From Clostridia bacterium (GTDB lineage Bacteria > Bacillota > Clostridia > Oscillospirales > Acutalibacteraceae): a stretch of 64,000 nt of DNA. Both the position numbers and the translations under genes were made by a program. Of the stretch, positions 7,984-16,605 are shown piece by piece (position 1 is the first letter of the stretch; the number at the start of each line of letters is the position of its first letter). Location of the stretch: assembly GCA_017516445.1 (NCBI GenBank), contig JAFXCZ010000011.1, forward strand, positions 1-64,000, written 5' to 3'. The notes under the pieces are model-generated. The model was not told where the DNA came from. It worked only from the letters and a program-made list of their open reading frames with translations, and did no database searches.

Positions 7984-9153
7984 ATGAAAGAAATAATACT
8001 TATTAAAAACGGCGAGCTTGCCCTTAAAGGTCTTAACCGCTGTAACTTTGAAGATATTTTAATTAAAAACATTCGCAGAAGACTTAAAAGCTTAGGCGAA
8101 GTAACAATAAAAAAAGCACAGTCTGCTATTTATATAGAGCCTAAAGAGGACGACTTTGATTTTACCGAGGCCTTAAACCGCGTAAAGCTGATTTTCGGTA
8201 TAGCAGGCTTCAGCCGTGCGTGTGTATGCGAAAAGGATATGGAGGATATCCTCACAAAATCGGTTGAATATTTAAGAGAGCCTTTAGAAAAGGTGAAAAC
8301 CTTTAAGGTAGAGGCCAAGCGCGCGGACAAGCGCTTCCCGCTCACCTCTCCCGAAATCTGCCGCGAGGTTGGCGGTATGCTTTTATCAAAATACCATCAC
8401 CTTAAAGTAGATGTTCATAATCCCGATATCACAGTTTTTGTTGAGATACGCGATACCAATGCCTATGTACGCGCAGAGCAAATACAGGGCGCAGGCGGTC
8501 TTCCGGTCGGTACTGCAGGCACCGCATCCATTTTAATTTCGGGCGGTATTGACAGCCCTGTTGCCGCTTGGACTATGGCAAAGCGCGGTCTTAGACTTAA
8601 TGCTATACATTTTGCAAGTCCGCCATACACAAGCCCCCGTGCAGAGCTTAAGGTAAGAACACTGCTTTCAAAGGTTGCGCGCTACAGCGGTTGTATAAAT
8701 CTTGCAATTGTCCCCTTTACCGAAATTCAGGATATGATTGCTGAGCATTGCCCCGAGGACTATTTCACACTCATTATGCGCCGTATGATGATGCGCATTG
8801 CCGAGAGGATAGCTAAAAATTCGGGCAGCCTTGCACTTATCACAGGCGAAAGCTTAGGTCAGGTTGCAAGCCAGACCTTGCCCGCCCTTGTCACCACCGA
8901 CTATGTGACAACTATGCCGGTGCTTCGCCCACTTATTGGTATGGATAAGGAAGAAATTGTGACCATTTCACGCAATATAGACACCTTTGAAACCTCAATA
9001 CTGCCTTATGAGGATTGTTGTACGGTCTTCACCCCCAAGCATCCTAAAACCCGTCCCACGCTGGAATCCTGTGCCGAGGCGGAAAGTACGCTTAATATTG
9101 AAGAGCTTATTGAAAAAGCAATAAGTCAGACCGAATACAGCTATATAGAATAA
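7984..9153 (+). CDS. thiI: tRNA 4-thiouridine synthase ThiI
   Basis: This enzyme adenylates U8 of tRNA and inserts sulfur received from a cysteine desulfurase. The 389 residues show an N-terminal ferredoxin-like/THUMP region (1-165) and a PP-loop ATPase with SGGIDSPVAAW near residue 180. The late motif YEDCCTVF holds the conserved cysteine region. There is no C-terminal rhodanese domain, as in Bacillus-type ThiI, which relies on a dedicated NifZ-type desulfurase. That partner is encoded one base upstream. The ATG at 7984 follows the preceding stop directly. A role in thiamin thiazole synthesis is possible in other ThiI proteins, but without the rhodanese domain it is unlikely here. Confidence 0.95.
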   Translation: MKEIILIKNGELALKGLNRCNFEDILIKNIRRRLKSLGEVTIKKAQSAIYIEPKEDDFDFTEALNRVKLIFGIAGFSRACVCEKDMEDILTKSVEYLREPLEKVKTFKVEAKRADKRFPLTSPEICREVGGMLLSKYHHLKVDVHNPDITVFVEIRDTNAYVRAEQIQGAGGLPVGTAGTASILISGGIDSPVAAWTMAKRGLRLNAIHFASPPYTSPRAELKVRTLLSKVARYSGCINLAIVPFTEIQDMIAEHCPEDYFTLIMRRMMMRIAERIAKNSGSLALITGESLGQVASQTLPALVTTDYVTTMPVLRPLIGMDKEEIVTISRNIDTFETSILPYEDCCTVFTPKHPKTRPTLESCAEAESTLNIEELIEKAISQTEYSYIE

Positions 9154-9166
9154 GAGGTTTAAAAGC

Positions 9167-9649
9167 TTGAATACCGAAATTTTAAAATCGGCTGAGGAAT
9201 TAGTAAGCCGACTCAAAGCAAATCGCTTAAAAATCGCCACAGCAGAATCCTGCACAGGCGGTATGCTCTCATCATATATTACTGCCGTTTCGGGCGCTTC
9301 AAGGGTTTTTGAAATGGGCATAACCTCCTATTCAAACCGAATTAAGAATAGTATTCTAAAGGTCGATGCCGAAACCCTAAAAACGCACGGTGCCGTAAGC
9401 CAACAAACCGCCGCACAGATGGCAGAAAATGTTCGCAGTATTTCTAGCGCGGATATCGGCGTTTCGGTTACAGGCGTTGCCGGCCCTGACGGACAGGACG
9501 GCTATAGCGCGGGTGTAGTATTTGTGGGTATAAGCTACCAAAACCACACTGCTGTGCATAAGCTCGAAATTGAGCCGCGAGACCGTAACTTTGTCCGCGA
9601 GAGCGCAGTTTTAGAATTACTTAATCTTGTAATAACACTTTTAAAATAA
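9167..9649 (+). CDS. pncC: CinA C-terminal-domain protein, nicotinamide-nucleotide amidase
   Basis: A stand-alone CinA C-terminal domain of 160 residues, the family of PncC. That enzyme deamidates NMN to nicotinate mononucleotide in pyridine-nucleotide salvage. Motifs include ATAESCTGGMLSSYIT near residue 25, with the catalytic Ser, and SVTGVAGPDGQDGYSAGVVFVGI near residue 100. The start is TTG at 9167 behind AAGAGG. It lies 13 bp after thiI and 11 bp before a protein whose N-terminus may derive from the missing CinA N-terminal domain (see next entry). Amidase function is inferred from the family. Confidence 0.88.
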   Translation: MNTEILKSAEELVSRLKANRLKIATAESCTGGMLSSYITAVSGASRVFEMGITSYSNRIKNSILKVDAETLKTHGAVSQQTAAQMAENVRSISSADIGVSVTGVAGPDGQDGYSAGVVFVGISYQNHTAVHKLEIEPRDRNFVRESAVLELLNLVITLLK

Positions 9650-9660
9650 GGAGAACCGAT

Positions 9661-10584
9661 ATGTTTGAAAACTTCAAGTCAGACATTATTTACTACAACA
9701 CAAACGCCGATTTTGAGTTGGAATTCAACCTTTGCGGCTGTTACAGAAAAATGCGTCTTCTGCACGACAAATGCTCCGACAAGAAAACCCTTTTGCTTTC
9801 TCTTTCGCGTGCAGTATCGCGAAGCCGTATTATTATAATAACCGCGCCGCTGTTTTCTGACGAAAGAATAATAAATACCGTTGCCGCCGCTATTGGCAGC
9901 AGTGTTGAAATAATTGATAACGCGGCATACAATATAAACAGCGATATCGAGATTGAGGTTATAAAGGACTCCGTTCCCCTTGTTACAAGTGACGGTATTT
10001 TCGGCGGCTGCATAATAGAAAGCGGTCCGCAAACCCTTATACTGCTTACCGATAACAAGAATGTTCGCAAAACCATTATGAACGACCTTATTCACCCTTA
10101 TGTAGAGGAATTTGCAGGCGTACAAAAAGAGGCTAATGATGAAGAACAAGCTCCCGAGCAACCCCAAGAGCCCGAGGAACCCGAAGAAATAATAACCGAA
10201 ACCGAGGAGGAATCTGAGGACGAGCTTTACGAAACCGAGGACCAAGAGCTTATAATTGATACCGAGCCCGAAGAAAACGAAGACGGCTACGGCACACCTG
10301 AGGTTATAGACCTTTATACCGAGCCCCAAACCGAAAATCCTACCGAGCTTGAGGAAGACGACACCGACGACTATGATACTGACTTTGGATACGGTGCTGA
10401 CTATTTTACCGAAGAAGAGGATGAGGAGGAAACCTCACCGCTTAGTATCTGGTTGCTTATCATTTCGGTAATTCTGCTTTTGGCAATTGCAGTTTTATGC
10501 TTCTGCATTTTCTATGTTCCCACAAAAGCAGGAATCGAGCCTGCAGCATACCTTAAGGATGTTTTTGATACTATGTTTAAATAG
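9661..10584 (+). CDS. acidic single-pass membrane protein, possible degenerate MoCF-like N-domain
   Basis: Not assigned to a known family. The 307 residues have three parts. Residues 1-152 form an alpha/beta-like domain. Residues 156-258 are an extremely acidic low-complexity linker, mostly Glu and Asp with Pro and Thr. Residues 261-286 are a strong transmembrane helix, followed by a short tail. The N-domain has the rhythm of the molybdopterin-binding-like (MoCF) half of CinA: a run of hydrophobic strand SRIIIITAP, then GGCIIESGPQTLILLTD and NDLIHPYVEEF. It lacks the GGLGPT-type loop. Its place right after a CinA C-terminal domain supports a split and decayed CinA, but that is inference. AAGGAG precedes the ATG; a terminator ends the operon. 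Confidence 0.7.
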   Translation: MFENFKSDIIYYNTNADFELEFNLCGCYRKMRLLHDKCSDKKTLLLSLSRAVSRSRIIIITAPLFSDERIINTVAAAIGSSVEIIDNAAYNINSDIEIEVIKDSVPLVTSDGIFGGCIIESGPQTLILLTDNKNVRKTIMNDLIHPYVEEFAGVQKEANDEEQAPEQPQEPEEPEEIITETEEESEDELYETEDQELIIDTEPEENEDGYGTPEVIDLYTEPQTENPTELEEDDTDDYDTDFGYGADYFTEEEDEEETSPLSIWLLIISVILLLAIAVLCFCIFYVPTKAGIEPAAYLKDVFDTMFK

Positions 10585-10624
10585 AAAAAAGGACTTGAAG
10601 AAAAATTTTTTCTTCAAGTCCTTT
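10585..10624. terminator. strong bidirectional terminator
   Basis: AAAAGGACTTGAAGAAAAA pairs with its complement and runs into T tracts on both strands. It separates the thiI operon from the convergent small-gene pair. Confidence 0.9.
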
Positions 10625-10628
10625 TAAA

Positions 10629-10904
10629 TTAAGCCTTAAGTGTTCTTTCAAGCCATACAAACCCAACATCGAGCGCTTCAAACATAGTATTCTTTGTGCT
10701 TTCCTTAACTATACGGTCCTTATCGCTAAGCTCGGTATTGCTTTTTAAAAGCTTAATGTTAATTTTGTTTGGCTCATCAGTCTGGGCATCTTTTGAAAGG
10801 ATAGTGAATTTCACTACGTGGCTGTCGCTCATATCACCGTAGTAAATTTCATCCCCGCTTCTTACAAGCGGCTTTCCCTTATACTCTAAAAACTTATCTG
10901 CCAT
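10629..10904 (-). CDS. conserved-looking small protein of unknown function
   Basis: A 91-residue soluble protein that I do not recognise. It is predicted mostly beta with charged loops (YKGKPLVRSGDEIYYGDMSD, then VKFTIL), has no signal peptide, membrane segment or Cys. It starts at an ATG with a GGAG site and lies 3 bp after the other small gene, so the two form an operon from the promoter at 11203-11231. Clean codon use, a good ribosome site and co-transcription support a real gene. Its name and role stay open. Confidence 0.75.
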   Translation of the reverse strand: MADKFLEYKGKPLVRSGDEIYYGDMSDSHVVKFTILSKDAQTDEPNKINIKLLKSNTELSDKDRIVKESTKNTMFEALDVGFVWLERTLKA

Positions 10905-10907
10905 TTC

Positions 10908-11171
10908 TTACTCCTTTTCGGGCACTTCGCCATAAAGATTAAATCTGAAAAGCAAAGTTTCGTCTTGGGGATTAGCGCAACGTAAGGTAGCCTCTGCAAC
11001 CTCAGTATTGCTGAGAATGGTGCTAAGACCAATCATCTGACAAAGCTTGGATTTTAAATTCAAAACATCTCCGTCGGCGGTTTCAAGATAAACATCGCCC
11101 TTACATTCTTCAACAGTCTTGATTAAATCGTCAAAATCAACATTGTGAAGCTTAATATATCTTTTATCCAT
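10908..11171 (-). CDS. small conserved clostridial protein, unknown function
   Basis: An 87-residue soluble protein. The YIKLHNVDFDDLIKTVEEC start, the central GDVLNLKSKLCQ and a following LSTILS resemble a group of roughly 90-residue clostridial proteins. Databases sometimes label that group polya polymerase without evidence; nothing here resembles a nucleotidyltransferase. The ATG has a strong CGGAGGTG site. It is the first gene of a two-gene operon divergent from glycyl-tRNA synthetase, with promoter elements that nearly touch. Function is unknown. Confidence 0.78.
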   Translation of the reverse strand: MDKRYIKLHNVDFDDLIKTVEECKGDVYLETADGDVLNLKSKLCQMIGLSTILSNTEVAEATLRCANPQDETLLFRFNLYGEVPEKE

Positions 11172-11202
11172 ACTTCTACACCTCCGTAAATTCTATTATT
11201 AA

Positions 11203-11231
11203 AGTATAAACTATATAATAAAATATGTCAA
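11203..11231 (-). promoter_or_regulatory. promoter of the small-protein pair
   Basis: On the minus strand TTGACA (11231-11226), a 17-nt spacer and TATACT (11208-11203), near consensus. Its -35 box lies four bases from the -35 box of the divergent glyS promoter. Confidence 0.85.
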
Positions 11232-11234
11232 GTA

Positions 11235-11263
11235 TTGACTTTCATGGAATTTTTTAATATTAT
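11235..11263 (+). promoter_or_regulatory. promoter of glycyl-tRNA synthetase
   Basis: TTGACT (11235-11240), a 17-nt spacer and TATTAT (11258-11263). The leader of about 40 nt is too short for a glycine T-box, so tRNA-sensing control is not evident. Confidence 0.8.
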
Positions 11264-11311
11264 ATTATTTGTAGAAATTTGACTTTTAAGCGTCATAAAG
11301 GAGAAATTGTC

Positions 11312-12703
11312 TTGGAAAACTCACAAAAAAGTATGGAAACAATTGTAGCGTTAGCGAAAGGACGCGGATTTGTATACGCAGGCAGCGAAATTTACGGCGG
11401 TCTTGCAAATAGCTGGGACTACGGCCCGCTTGGTGTTGAGCTTAAAAACAACATTAAAAAGGCTTGGTGGAAAAAGTTTGTTCAGGAATGTCCCTACAAC
11501 GTAGGTCTTGACAGCGCAATTATTATGAATCCTGAAACTTGGGTAGCATCAGGTCACTTGGGCGGCTTTTCGGATCCGCTTATGGACTGCAAAAACTGCA
11601 AAACCCGTCACAGAGCAGATAAGCTTATAGAGGATTATGTAGCACAAAACGGCCTTTCGGATAACCCCGCCGCTATGAGCGACAGCGAAATGGCTGAATA
11701 TATTAAGGAACACGGCATTGCCTGCCCTGACTGCGGCTCGCACGATTTTACCGATATCCGTAAGTTTAACCTTATGTTTAAAACCTTCCAGGGCGTTACT
11801 GAGGACAGCACTTCAACCCTCTATCTTCGCCCCGAAACCGCACAGGGTATTTTCGTAAACTTTAAGAACATTGCCCGTACCTCACGTAAAAAGGTGCCCT
11901 TCGGCGTAGCGCAGATTGGTAAATCCTTCCGTAATGAGATTACCCCAGGTAACTTCATTTTCCGCACACGCGAGTTTGAACAGATGGAGCTTGAGTTCTT
12001 CTGCAAGCCCGGTACCGACCTTGAGTGGTTTGACTTCTGGCGCGGCTACTGCCGTGATTGGCTTTTAAATCTCGGTATGGATAAGGACAGCCTGCGTCTT
12101 CGCGACCATGACAAAGACGAGCTTTGCTTCTATTCTAAAGCCACTACCGACTTTGAATTTTTATTCCCATTCGGTTGGGGTGAATTGTGGGGCGTTGCTG
12201 ACCGTACAGACTATGACTTAACACAGCACGCTAACCATTCGGGCGAAAGTATGGAATACTTCGACCCCGAAACCAACGAAAAATATGTTCCTTATGTTAT
12301 TGAGCCGTCATTAGGCGCAGACCGTGTGCTTTTGGCATTCCTCTGCAACGCTTATGATGAGGAAACCGACGAAAACGGAAACATTCGCGTAGTTATGCAC
12401 CTGCACCCTGCGTTAGCTCCCTTTAAGGCAGCAGTGCTTCCGCTTTCTAAAAAGCTTAGCGAAAAAGCAGGTGAAGTTTACTCCTCACTCGCAAAACACT
12501 TCAATGTTGACTTTGATGACGCAGGCTCTATCGGTAAGCGTTATCGCCGCCAGGATGAAATCGGTACACCGTTCTCTATCTGCTACGATTTTGAGTCTGA
12601 AGAAGACGGCTGTGTAACCGTACGCAACCGCGACACTATGGAATCTGTCCGTATGCCGATTGCCGAGGTTAAGGATTATATTGAAAAAGCTTTGGAATTT
12701 TAA
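11312..12703 (+). CDS. glyS: glycyl-tRNA synthetase (single-chain class II)
   Basis: This enzyme charges tRNA-Gly. It is the homodimeric alpha2 form, not the alpha2beta2 form, and 463 residues is the usual length. The N-terminal motif [20 protein letters not shown] is followed by motif 1 and a zinc-binding-like insertion with CKNCKTRH and CPDCGSH pairs. Class II motif 2 is around [17 protein letters not shown] and motif 3 is [10 protein letters not shown]. The anticodon-binding domain occupies the last 100 residues. The TTG at 11312 is chosen because AAAGGAG ends eight bases upstream; an in-frame ATG at 11279 would place that site inside the gene. The Na/Pi cotransporter gene follows after 41 bp. 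Confidence 0.96.
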   Translation: MENSQKSMETIVALAKGRGFVYAGSEIYGGLANSWDYGPLGVELKNNIKKAWWKKFVQECPYNVGLDSAIIMNPETWVASGHLGGFSDPLMDCKNCKTRHRADKLIEDYVAQNGLSDNPAAMSDSEMAEYIKEHGIACPDCGSHDFTDIRKFNLMFKTFQGVTEDSTSTLYLRPETAQGIFVNFKNIARTSRKKVPFGVAQIGKSFRNEITPGNFIFRTREFEQMELEFFCKPGTDLEWFDFWRGYCRDWLLNLGMDKDSLRLRDHDKDELCFYSKATTDFEFLFPFGWGELWGVADRTDYDLTQHANHSGESMEYFDPETNEKYVPYVIEPSLGADRVLLAFLCNAYDEETDENGNIRVVMHLHPALAPFKAAVLPLSKKLSEKAGEVYSSLAKHFNVDFDDAGSIGKRYRRQDEIGTPFSICYDFESEEDGCVTVRNRDTMESVRMPIAEVKDYIEKALEF

Positions 12704-12744
12704 TTTTAATATTCCTATGGTTAATTTTTAGGAGATAAAGAGAT

Positions 12745-14493
12745 ATGGAAATTTTAACCGGAATGATTGTCCCCCTGCTTTTAGGTCTTACATTTTTCCT
12801 TTTCGGCATGAATGTAATGTCAGGCGGACTTGAAACAATGGCAGGCGGCGGTCTTGAACGCACAATGAAAAAGGTAACCGCCAATGACTTTTTGGGCTTC
12901 TTTTTAGGTGCAGGTATTACGGTTGCAATTCAGTCCTCGTCCGCTATGACTGTTATGCTTGTAGGTCTTGTAAACTCTGGACTTCTAGACTTTGGCAATA
13001 CCTTCGGTATGATAATGGGCTCAAACGTGGGTACCACCCTTACTGCTTGGCTTTTGAGCCTTGCCGGTCTTGAGGGTAAATGGTATATCGAAATTCTTAA
13101 CCCCAGCGTTTTCGCTCCTATTCTTGCATTTTTTGGTATTGCTATGCAAATGTTCTCAAAAAAGGACAAGAAAAAGGATTTGGGCAATATCTTCATCGGT
13201 TTTGCTATTTTAATCTGCGGTATGGACCTTATGAGCGACTCAATGCTGAGTGTACGTACTCTCCCCGGCTTTGACAGCTTTCTTGCTACCCTCAAAAGCC
13301 CGATTATAGCATTACTTATTTCTACTGCTTTTACAGGTGTTATCCAGTCCTCTGCCGCAACAATTGGTATTGTTCAGGCGTTGGCGCTTTCGGGTGGTAT
13401 CACTTGGGAAATGGCAATTCCGCTGGTACTCGGTGCTAATATTGGTACCTGTGTTACCGCATTAATCGGCAGTATCGGCACAAACAAAAACGCTAAACGC
13501 GTTGTTATTATGCACTTCTCGGTTAATTTTTTCGGCTCCTTAGTATGTATGATTATAATGTATATCCTCAAAGCCTTCGGCGTTGGTATTCTCTCTGCCG
13601 AAATTGCTATGGTGGGCGTTGCTATTGTTCATACATTATTCAATGCAATCAACACTGTATTACTTCTACCTATTAAAAAGCTGCTTATTAAGTTCTGCGA
13701 GTTTGTCGTTCCCGATAAGGAAGAACAAACTCATACCGTTTTCTTGGACGAGCGTATATTCAACAACTCGCCCCTTGCAATTTCAGAATGCCGCCGTCTT
13801 ACCAACGAAATGGCAGAGCTTACACGCACTTCACTTAAAAAATCGCTTGATTTAATCTTCAATTATCAGCAGTACACTGTTGACGCTATACGCGAGGAAG
13901 AAACTCTTAGCGATAAGTACGAGGATAAGCTCGGTACATATTTAGTAAGGCTTAGCAATAATAAGCTTTCGGAAAACGAATCCCACCAGACCGCTCGCCT
14001 ACTTCACAGTATAGGTGACTTTGAGCGTATCGGCGACCACGCGCTTAATATTTGTAAGCTCGCAGAGGAAATGCATATTAAAAACATTTCCTTCTCAGAA
14101 GACGGCAAAAAAGAAATCGGTATTATTTCCGACGCCGTAAAGGAAATTGTCAATATAACTATTGATTCGTTTATTGACGATAATGCCGAAGTCGCTTCCC
14201 ACGTTGAACCGCTCGAGCAGGTTGTGGACAAGCTTAAAAAACAGCTTAAAGCACTCCACATTTCAAGACTTCAGAATAATGAGTGCACAATTGAGCTCGG
14301 CTTTATCTTTACCGACCTTTTAACCAATTTCGAGCGTGTTTCCGACCACTGCTCAAACATCGCGGTTTACACTATGCAGCTGCCAAGCGATATGCTCGAT
14401 ACACATAAATATCTTAACAAAATCAAATCCTCTTCCAACAGCTCTTTCGTGGAAGATTACGAAATGTATAAAACAAAATACAGACTTGATTAA
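12745..14493 (+). CDS. Na/Pi cotransporter family protein with C-terminal PhoU domain
   Basis: A membrane protein of 582 residues likely moving phosphate with Na+. The first 320 residues hold about eight to nine helices with the inverted-repeat QSS signature of the NptA/SLC34-like family: VAIQSSSAMTVMLVG near residue 55 and GVIQSSAATIGIVQA near residue 195. Each is followed by a GxNxGT motif (GSNVGTT, GANIGTC). The soluble C-terminus (about 345-560) is a PhoU-like helical bundle with GDFERIGDHALNI and FERVSDHCSNIAVY, which may sense or control transport. AGGAG precedes the ATG. It probably shares the glyS transcript, and the terminator at 14495 ends it. Confidence 0.92.
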   Translation: MEILTGMIVPLLLGLTFFLFGMNVMSGGLETMAGGGLERTMKKVTANDFLGFFLGAGITVAIQSSSAMTVMLVGLVNSGLLDFGNTFGMIMGSNVGTTLTAWLLSLAGLEGKWYIEILNPSVFAPILAFFGIAMQMFSKKDKKKDLGNIFIGFAILICGMDLMSDSMLSVRTLPGFDSFLATLKSPIIALLISTAFTGVIQSSAATIGIVQALALSGGITWEMAIPLVLGANIGTCVTALIGSIGTNKNAKRVVIMHFSVNFFGSLVCMIIMYILKAFGVGILSAEIAMVGVAIVHTLFNAINTVLLLPIKKLLIKFCEFVVPDKEEQTHTVFLDERIFNNSPLAISECRRLTNEMAELTRTSLKKSLDLIFNYQQYTVDAIREEETLSDKYEDKLGTYLVRLSNNKLSENESHQTARLLHSIGDFERIGDHALNICKLAEEMHIKNISFSEDGKKEIGIISDAVKEIVNITIDSFIDDNAEVASHVEPLEQVVDKLKKQLKALHISRLQNNECTIELGFIFTDLLTNFERVSDHCSNIAVYTMQLPSDMLDTHKYLNKIKSSSNSSFVEDYEMYKTKYRLD

Positions 14494-14494
14494 T

Positions 14495-14526
14495 AATAAG
14501 CGGAGGCAAATCGCCTCCGCTTATTT
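14495..14526 (+). terminator. terminator after Na/Pi cotransporter
   Basis: AATAAGCGGAGGC pairs with GCCTCCGCTTATT around a 5-nt loop, directly after the stop codon, followed by T-rich sequence. Confidence 0.88.
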
Positions 14527-14629
14527 ACATTTATGTATATTAAATTATAAAAACGTCACGCGTATTATATTGTCAAAACGGTATCTTTTTTATTCCTTAT
14601 ATATAGAAACTTATATATGAGGTGAAATT

Positions 14630-15028
14630 ATGTACATTTGTCTTGAATGTAATACTGTATTTGAAAACCCAAAACCGCTGACCGAAACCCACGGGCTTAC
14701 TTCCCCACCCTACGAGGTTTTATATGTCTGCCCCGCCTGTAAAGGCACAAATTATAAACCGCAGGAAATTAAATACTGTCACTGCTGTGGCGCACGGCTT
14801 AATGCTTCTCGGAAAAGATACTGCAGTACCGCCTGCGAAAACAAAGGAGAAAAACTTAGGCGTCAGGAACAAAAACGTTATAAATTCTTACGCGAGAGCT
14901 ATATATATAAGGTAGTGCGAGAGGTTGAAGAGTACAACCGCCGTAATAACACCCGTCTTAGCTACGGGCAGTATGTGGCGCTTGTAATGAATGTTAAAAA
15001 GGGGAAGCGTAAAAATGTCAAAGGATAA
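14630..15028 (+). CDS. phage-like protein with two zinc ribbons
   Basis: I do not recognise a named family. The 132 residues open with CLEC at 4-7, then CPAC, then CHCC and a CSTAC group near 65-70. This gives two pairs of CxxC-type knuckles, followed by a basic helical tail rich in Lys and Arg. Such zinc-ribbon proteins are common in clostridial prophages, next to late-gene regulators. The ATG has a GAGGTG site. The stop overlaps the next gene by 14 bp. No integrase, capsid or att site is nearby, so the pair looks like a phage remnant or a domesticated regulator. Nucleic-acid binding is inferred. Confidence 0.65.
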   Translation: MYICLECNTVFENPKPLTETHGLTSPPYEVLYVCPACKGTNYKPQEIKYCHCCGARLNASRKRYCSTACENKGEKLRRQEQKRYKFLRESYIYKVVREVEEYNRRNNTRLSYGQYVALVMNVKKGKRKNVKG

Positions 15029-15326
15029 AAAGCAATTTTTAAAATCATACCTCTTACAGCAATCAAAAATCGACCGCCTTAATGAAATGATTGACATCAA
15101 CCCCAAAAAAAAAGACCTCTACCTACAGCAGATTGCCGAATGTGAGGCTGTGCGCAGTGAAATCGAAGAAAAAATCTCCCTTATCGACGACGAACTCCTA
15201 AAAGAACTCCTTATACAAAAATATATCTTCGGAAAAACACTTGAGGAAATAGGCCTTATTCTCAACTACAGCAAACGCCACGCCGAAAGATTGCACATTC
15301 GCGCCTTAAAAAACCTAAAAATTTAG
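15015..15326 (+). CDS. phage-type sigma-like regulator (DUF1492/ArpU-like)
   Basis: A 103-residue helical protein. The first 60 residues form a coiled-coil-like segment with many Lys and Glu. The C-terminus, YIFGKTLEEIGLILNYSKRHAERLH, is a sigma-70 region 4-like helix-turn-helix as found in small phage transcription activators of the DUF1492, ArpU and RinA type. The ATG at 15015 is preferred because AAGGGG sits seven to ten bases upstream; an in-frame ATG at 14991 would include that site. It is translationally coupled to the zinc-ribbon gene. Its target promoter is unknown; the neighbouring promoter at 15401 is an untested possibility. Confidence 0.72.
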   Translation: MSKDKKQFLKSYLLQQSKIDRLNEMIDINPKKKDLYLQQIAECEAVRSEIEEKISLIDDELLKELLIQKYIFGKTLEEIGLILNYSKRHAERLHIRALKNLKI

Positions 15327-15400
15327 CACATATATTAACTTGAACAAAAAATTTGGAAAAATTTAAGTCAAATTAACAACAAAAATAAATCGAAAATCTA

Positions 15401-15429
15401 TTGACTTTGATTTTGAATTTTTGTATAAT
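15401..15429 (+). promoter_or_regulatory. promoter of the peptide-modification-like locus
   Basis: TTGACT (15401-15406), a 17-nt spacer and TATAAT (15424-15429). An AGGAGG ribosome site follows before the ATG at 15498. It should drive the secreted protein, the small peptide and the Ser/Thr-rich protein as far as the terminator at 17243. Confidence 0.85.
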
Positions 15430-15497
15430 GAATAAAACAATGGTAGAATACGCGAAAACTCTCTGCGTTAAAAAAATGTTTTAGGAGGAATCTCACA

Positions 15498-16592
15498 ATG
15501 AAAAAAGTATTAGCCATTATTTTAAGCATCGCTATGTTGTTCGGCGTGCTTGCAATGAACACTTTCGCAGAAACAACAAAACAACCTACTGTTACTGTTA
15601 ACAGTATCGAAGTGGAACTAAAAAAAGATAGTGACTTCACTATCACACTCGGCAATTTTGCTGAAGTTGCAGGTATGGATGTTACAATCACTACTGAAGA
15701 TGATGTTGTATTCAAATCAGTTGCAGCAAACACAGGTCGTGAGTTAGTGCTAGGTACCAACTATACTATTTCTGAAGCCAAGGACGAAATCCACATTGTT
15801 GAATTAGTAACCGAAGGTACAGAATCAATCACATTAACAGTTAATGCTACTATAAACGAAGAAGCTACAATCGCTGTTAAGGGTGAATTTGCAGACGACG
15901 GTAAAACCTTGTTTGATGTTGTTAACACAACAGGTTCTATTACCGAACTTGCATTAGAACCCGTTGTAGAAGTAAAAGATCAAGCAGCAACAAGTACTAC
16001 AATTGCTACACCTAATAAATACTTCATCCCCTATGGTTCACTTTATAATAAAGTAGGCGATGAGTATACATATCCTGAAAAGGATGCCAACGGTAACTTC
16101 TCAGTTGTTGCCGGCACAGAGTATTCATACACCCAGTACTTAATCCCTGAAAGCAAGATTATGACCTTTGGTGTAAGTGATTCTAAAGTTGACGAATCAC
16201 CTGCTCTCCAATTTGGTACTTACTGTGGTGCCGATACAACAAACCGTGGTACATTACTTATCGCTGGTGACGTTGCTGAACTCAAACAGAAATACACTGA
16301 TGATGCAACATTGATTGCTAAAGTCAATAAGTTGCATGACAAATACAATCCAATAGTTGATGGTAAGTACACTTATACAACTATTAAAATGAATTTCACT
16401 TATAACGAAGAAAATTATACTGTTAGAGTTTATAAGGTTGCTCAAACTAAGTTCATGTGGCAAGGTAATGGTGCTATAGAGTACGCTGTTCGTGCATACA
16501 ACTTAGCTGATAATGAAGATTATGCTGCTGTTGGTTATTTCACAAAAGATGAAGTGACCACCTTTGCTGATACTCTTAAAGTTAATTATTAA
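15498..16592 (+). CDS. secreted protein of unknown function, beta-rich
   Basis: The 364 residues begin with a clear Sec signal peptide: MKKVLAIILS, a hydrophobic core, and a likely cleavage after TFA at residue 24. Residues about 30-150 alternate hydrophobic strands with acidic loops. They carry a Thr-rich pattern (VTVNSIEVELKKDSDFTI, then GTESITLTVNATI) like an immunoglobulin or cohesin-type beta sandwich; this is only a resemblance. There is no LPXTG motif, transmembrane anchor or catalytic motif. The second half (about 175-364) is Tyr- and Asn-rich and unrecognised. It heads the transcript that also encodes the 46-residue peptide 13 bp downstream. It could be the surface partner or cargo of the locus, but the function is open. 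Confidence 0.75.
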   Translation: MKKVLAIILSIAMLFGVLAMNTFAETTKQPTVTVNSIEVELKKDSDFTITLGNFAEVAGMDVTITTEDDVVFKSVAANTGRELVLGTNYTISEAKDEIHIVELVTEGTESITLTVNATINEEATIAVKGEFADDGKTLFDVVNTTGSITELALEPVVEVKDQAATSTTIATPNKYFIPYGSLYNKVGDEYTYPEKDANGNFSVVAGTEYSYTQYLIPESKIMTFGVSDSKVDESPALQFGTYCGADTTNRGTLLIAGDVAELKQKYTDDATLIAKVNKLHDKYNPIVDGKYTYTTIKMNFTYNEENYTVRVYKVAQTKFMWQGNGAIEYAVRAYNLADNEDYAAVGYFTKDEVTTFADTLKVNY

Positions 16593-16605
16593 TGAGGTGA
16601 TTTAA

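Noticed and set aside
9679..10329. 216-codon minus-strand frame opposite the acidic membrane protein
   Set aside because: It is a hydrophobic shadow of the acidic repeat region on the other strand, without a ribosome site.
11172..11311. Glycine T-box before glyS
   Set aside because: The leader is about 40 nt and lacks a T-box sequence and terminator.
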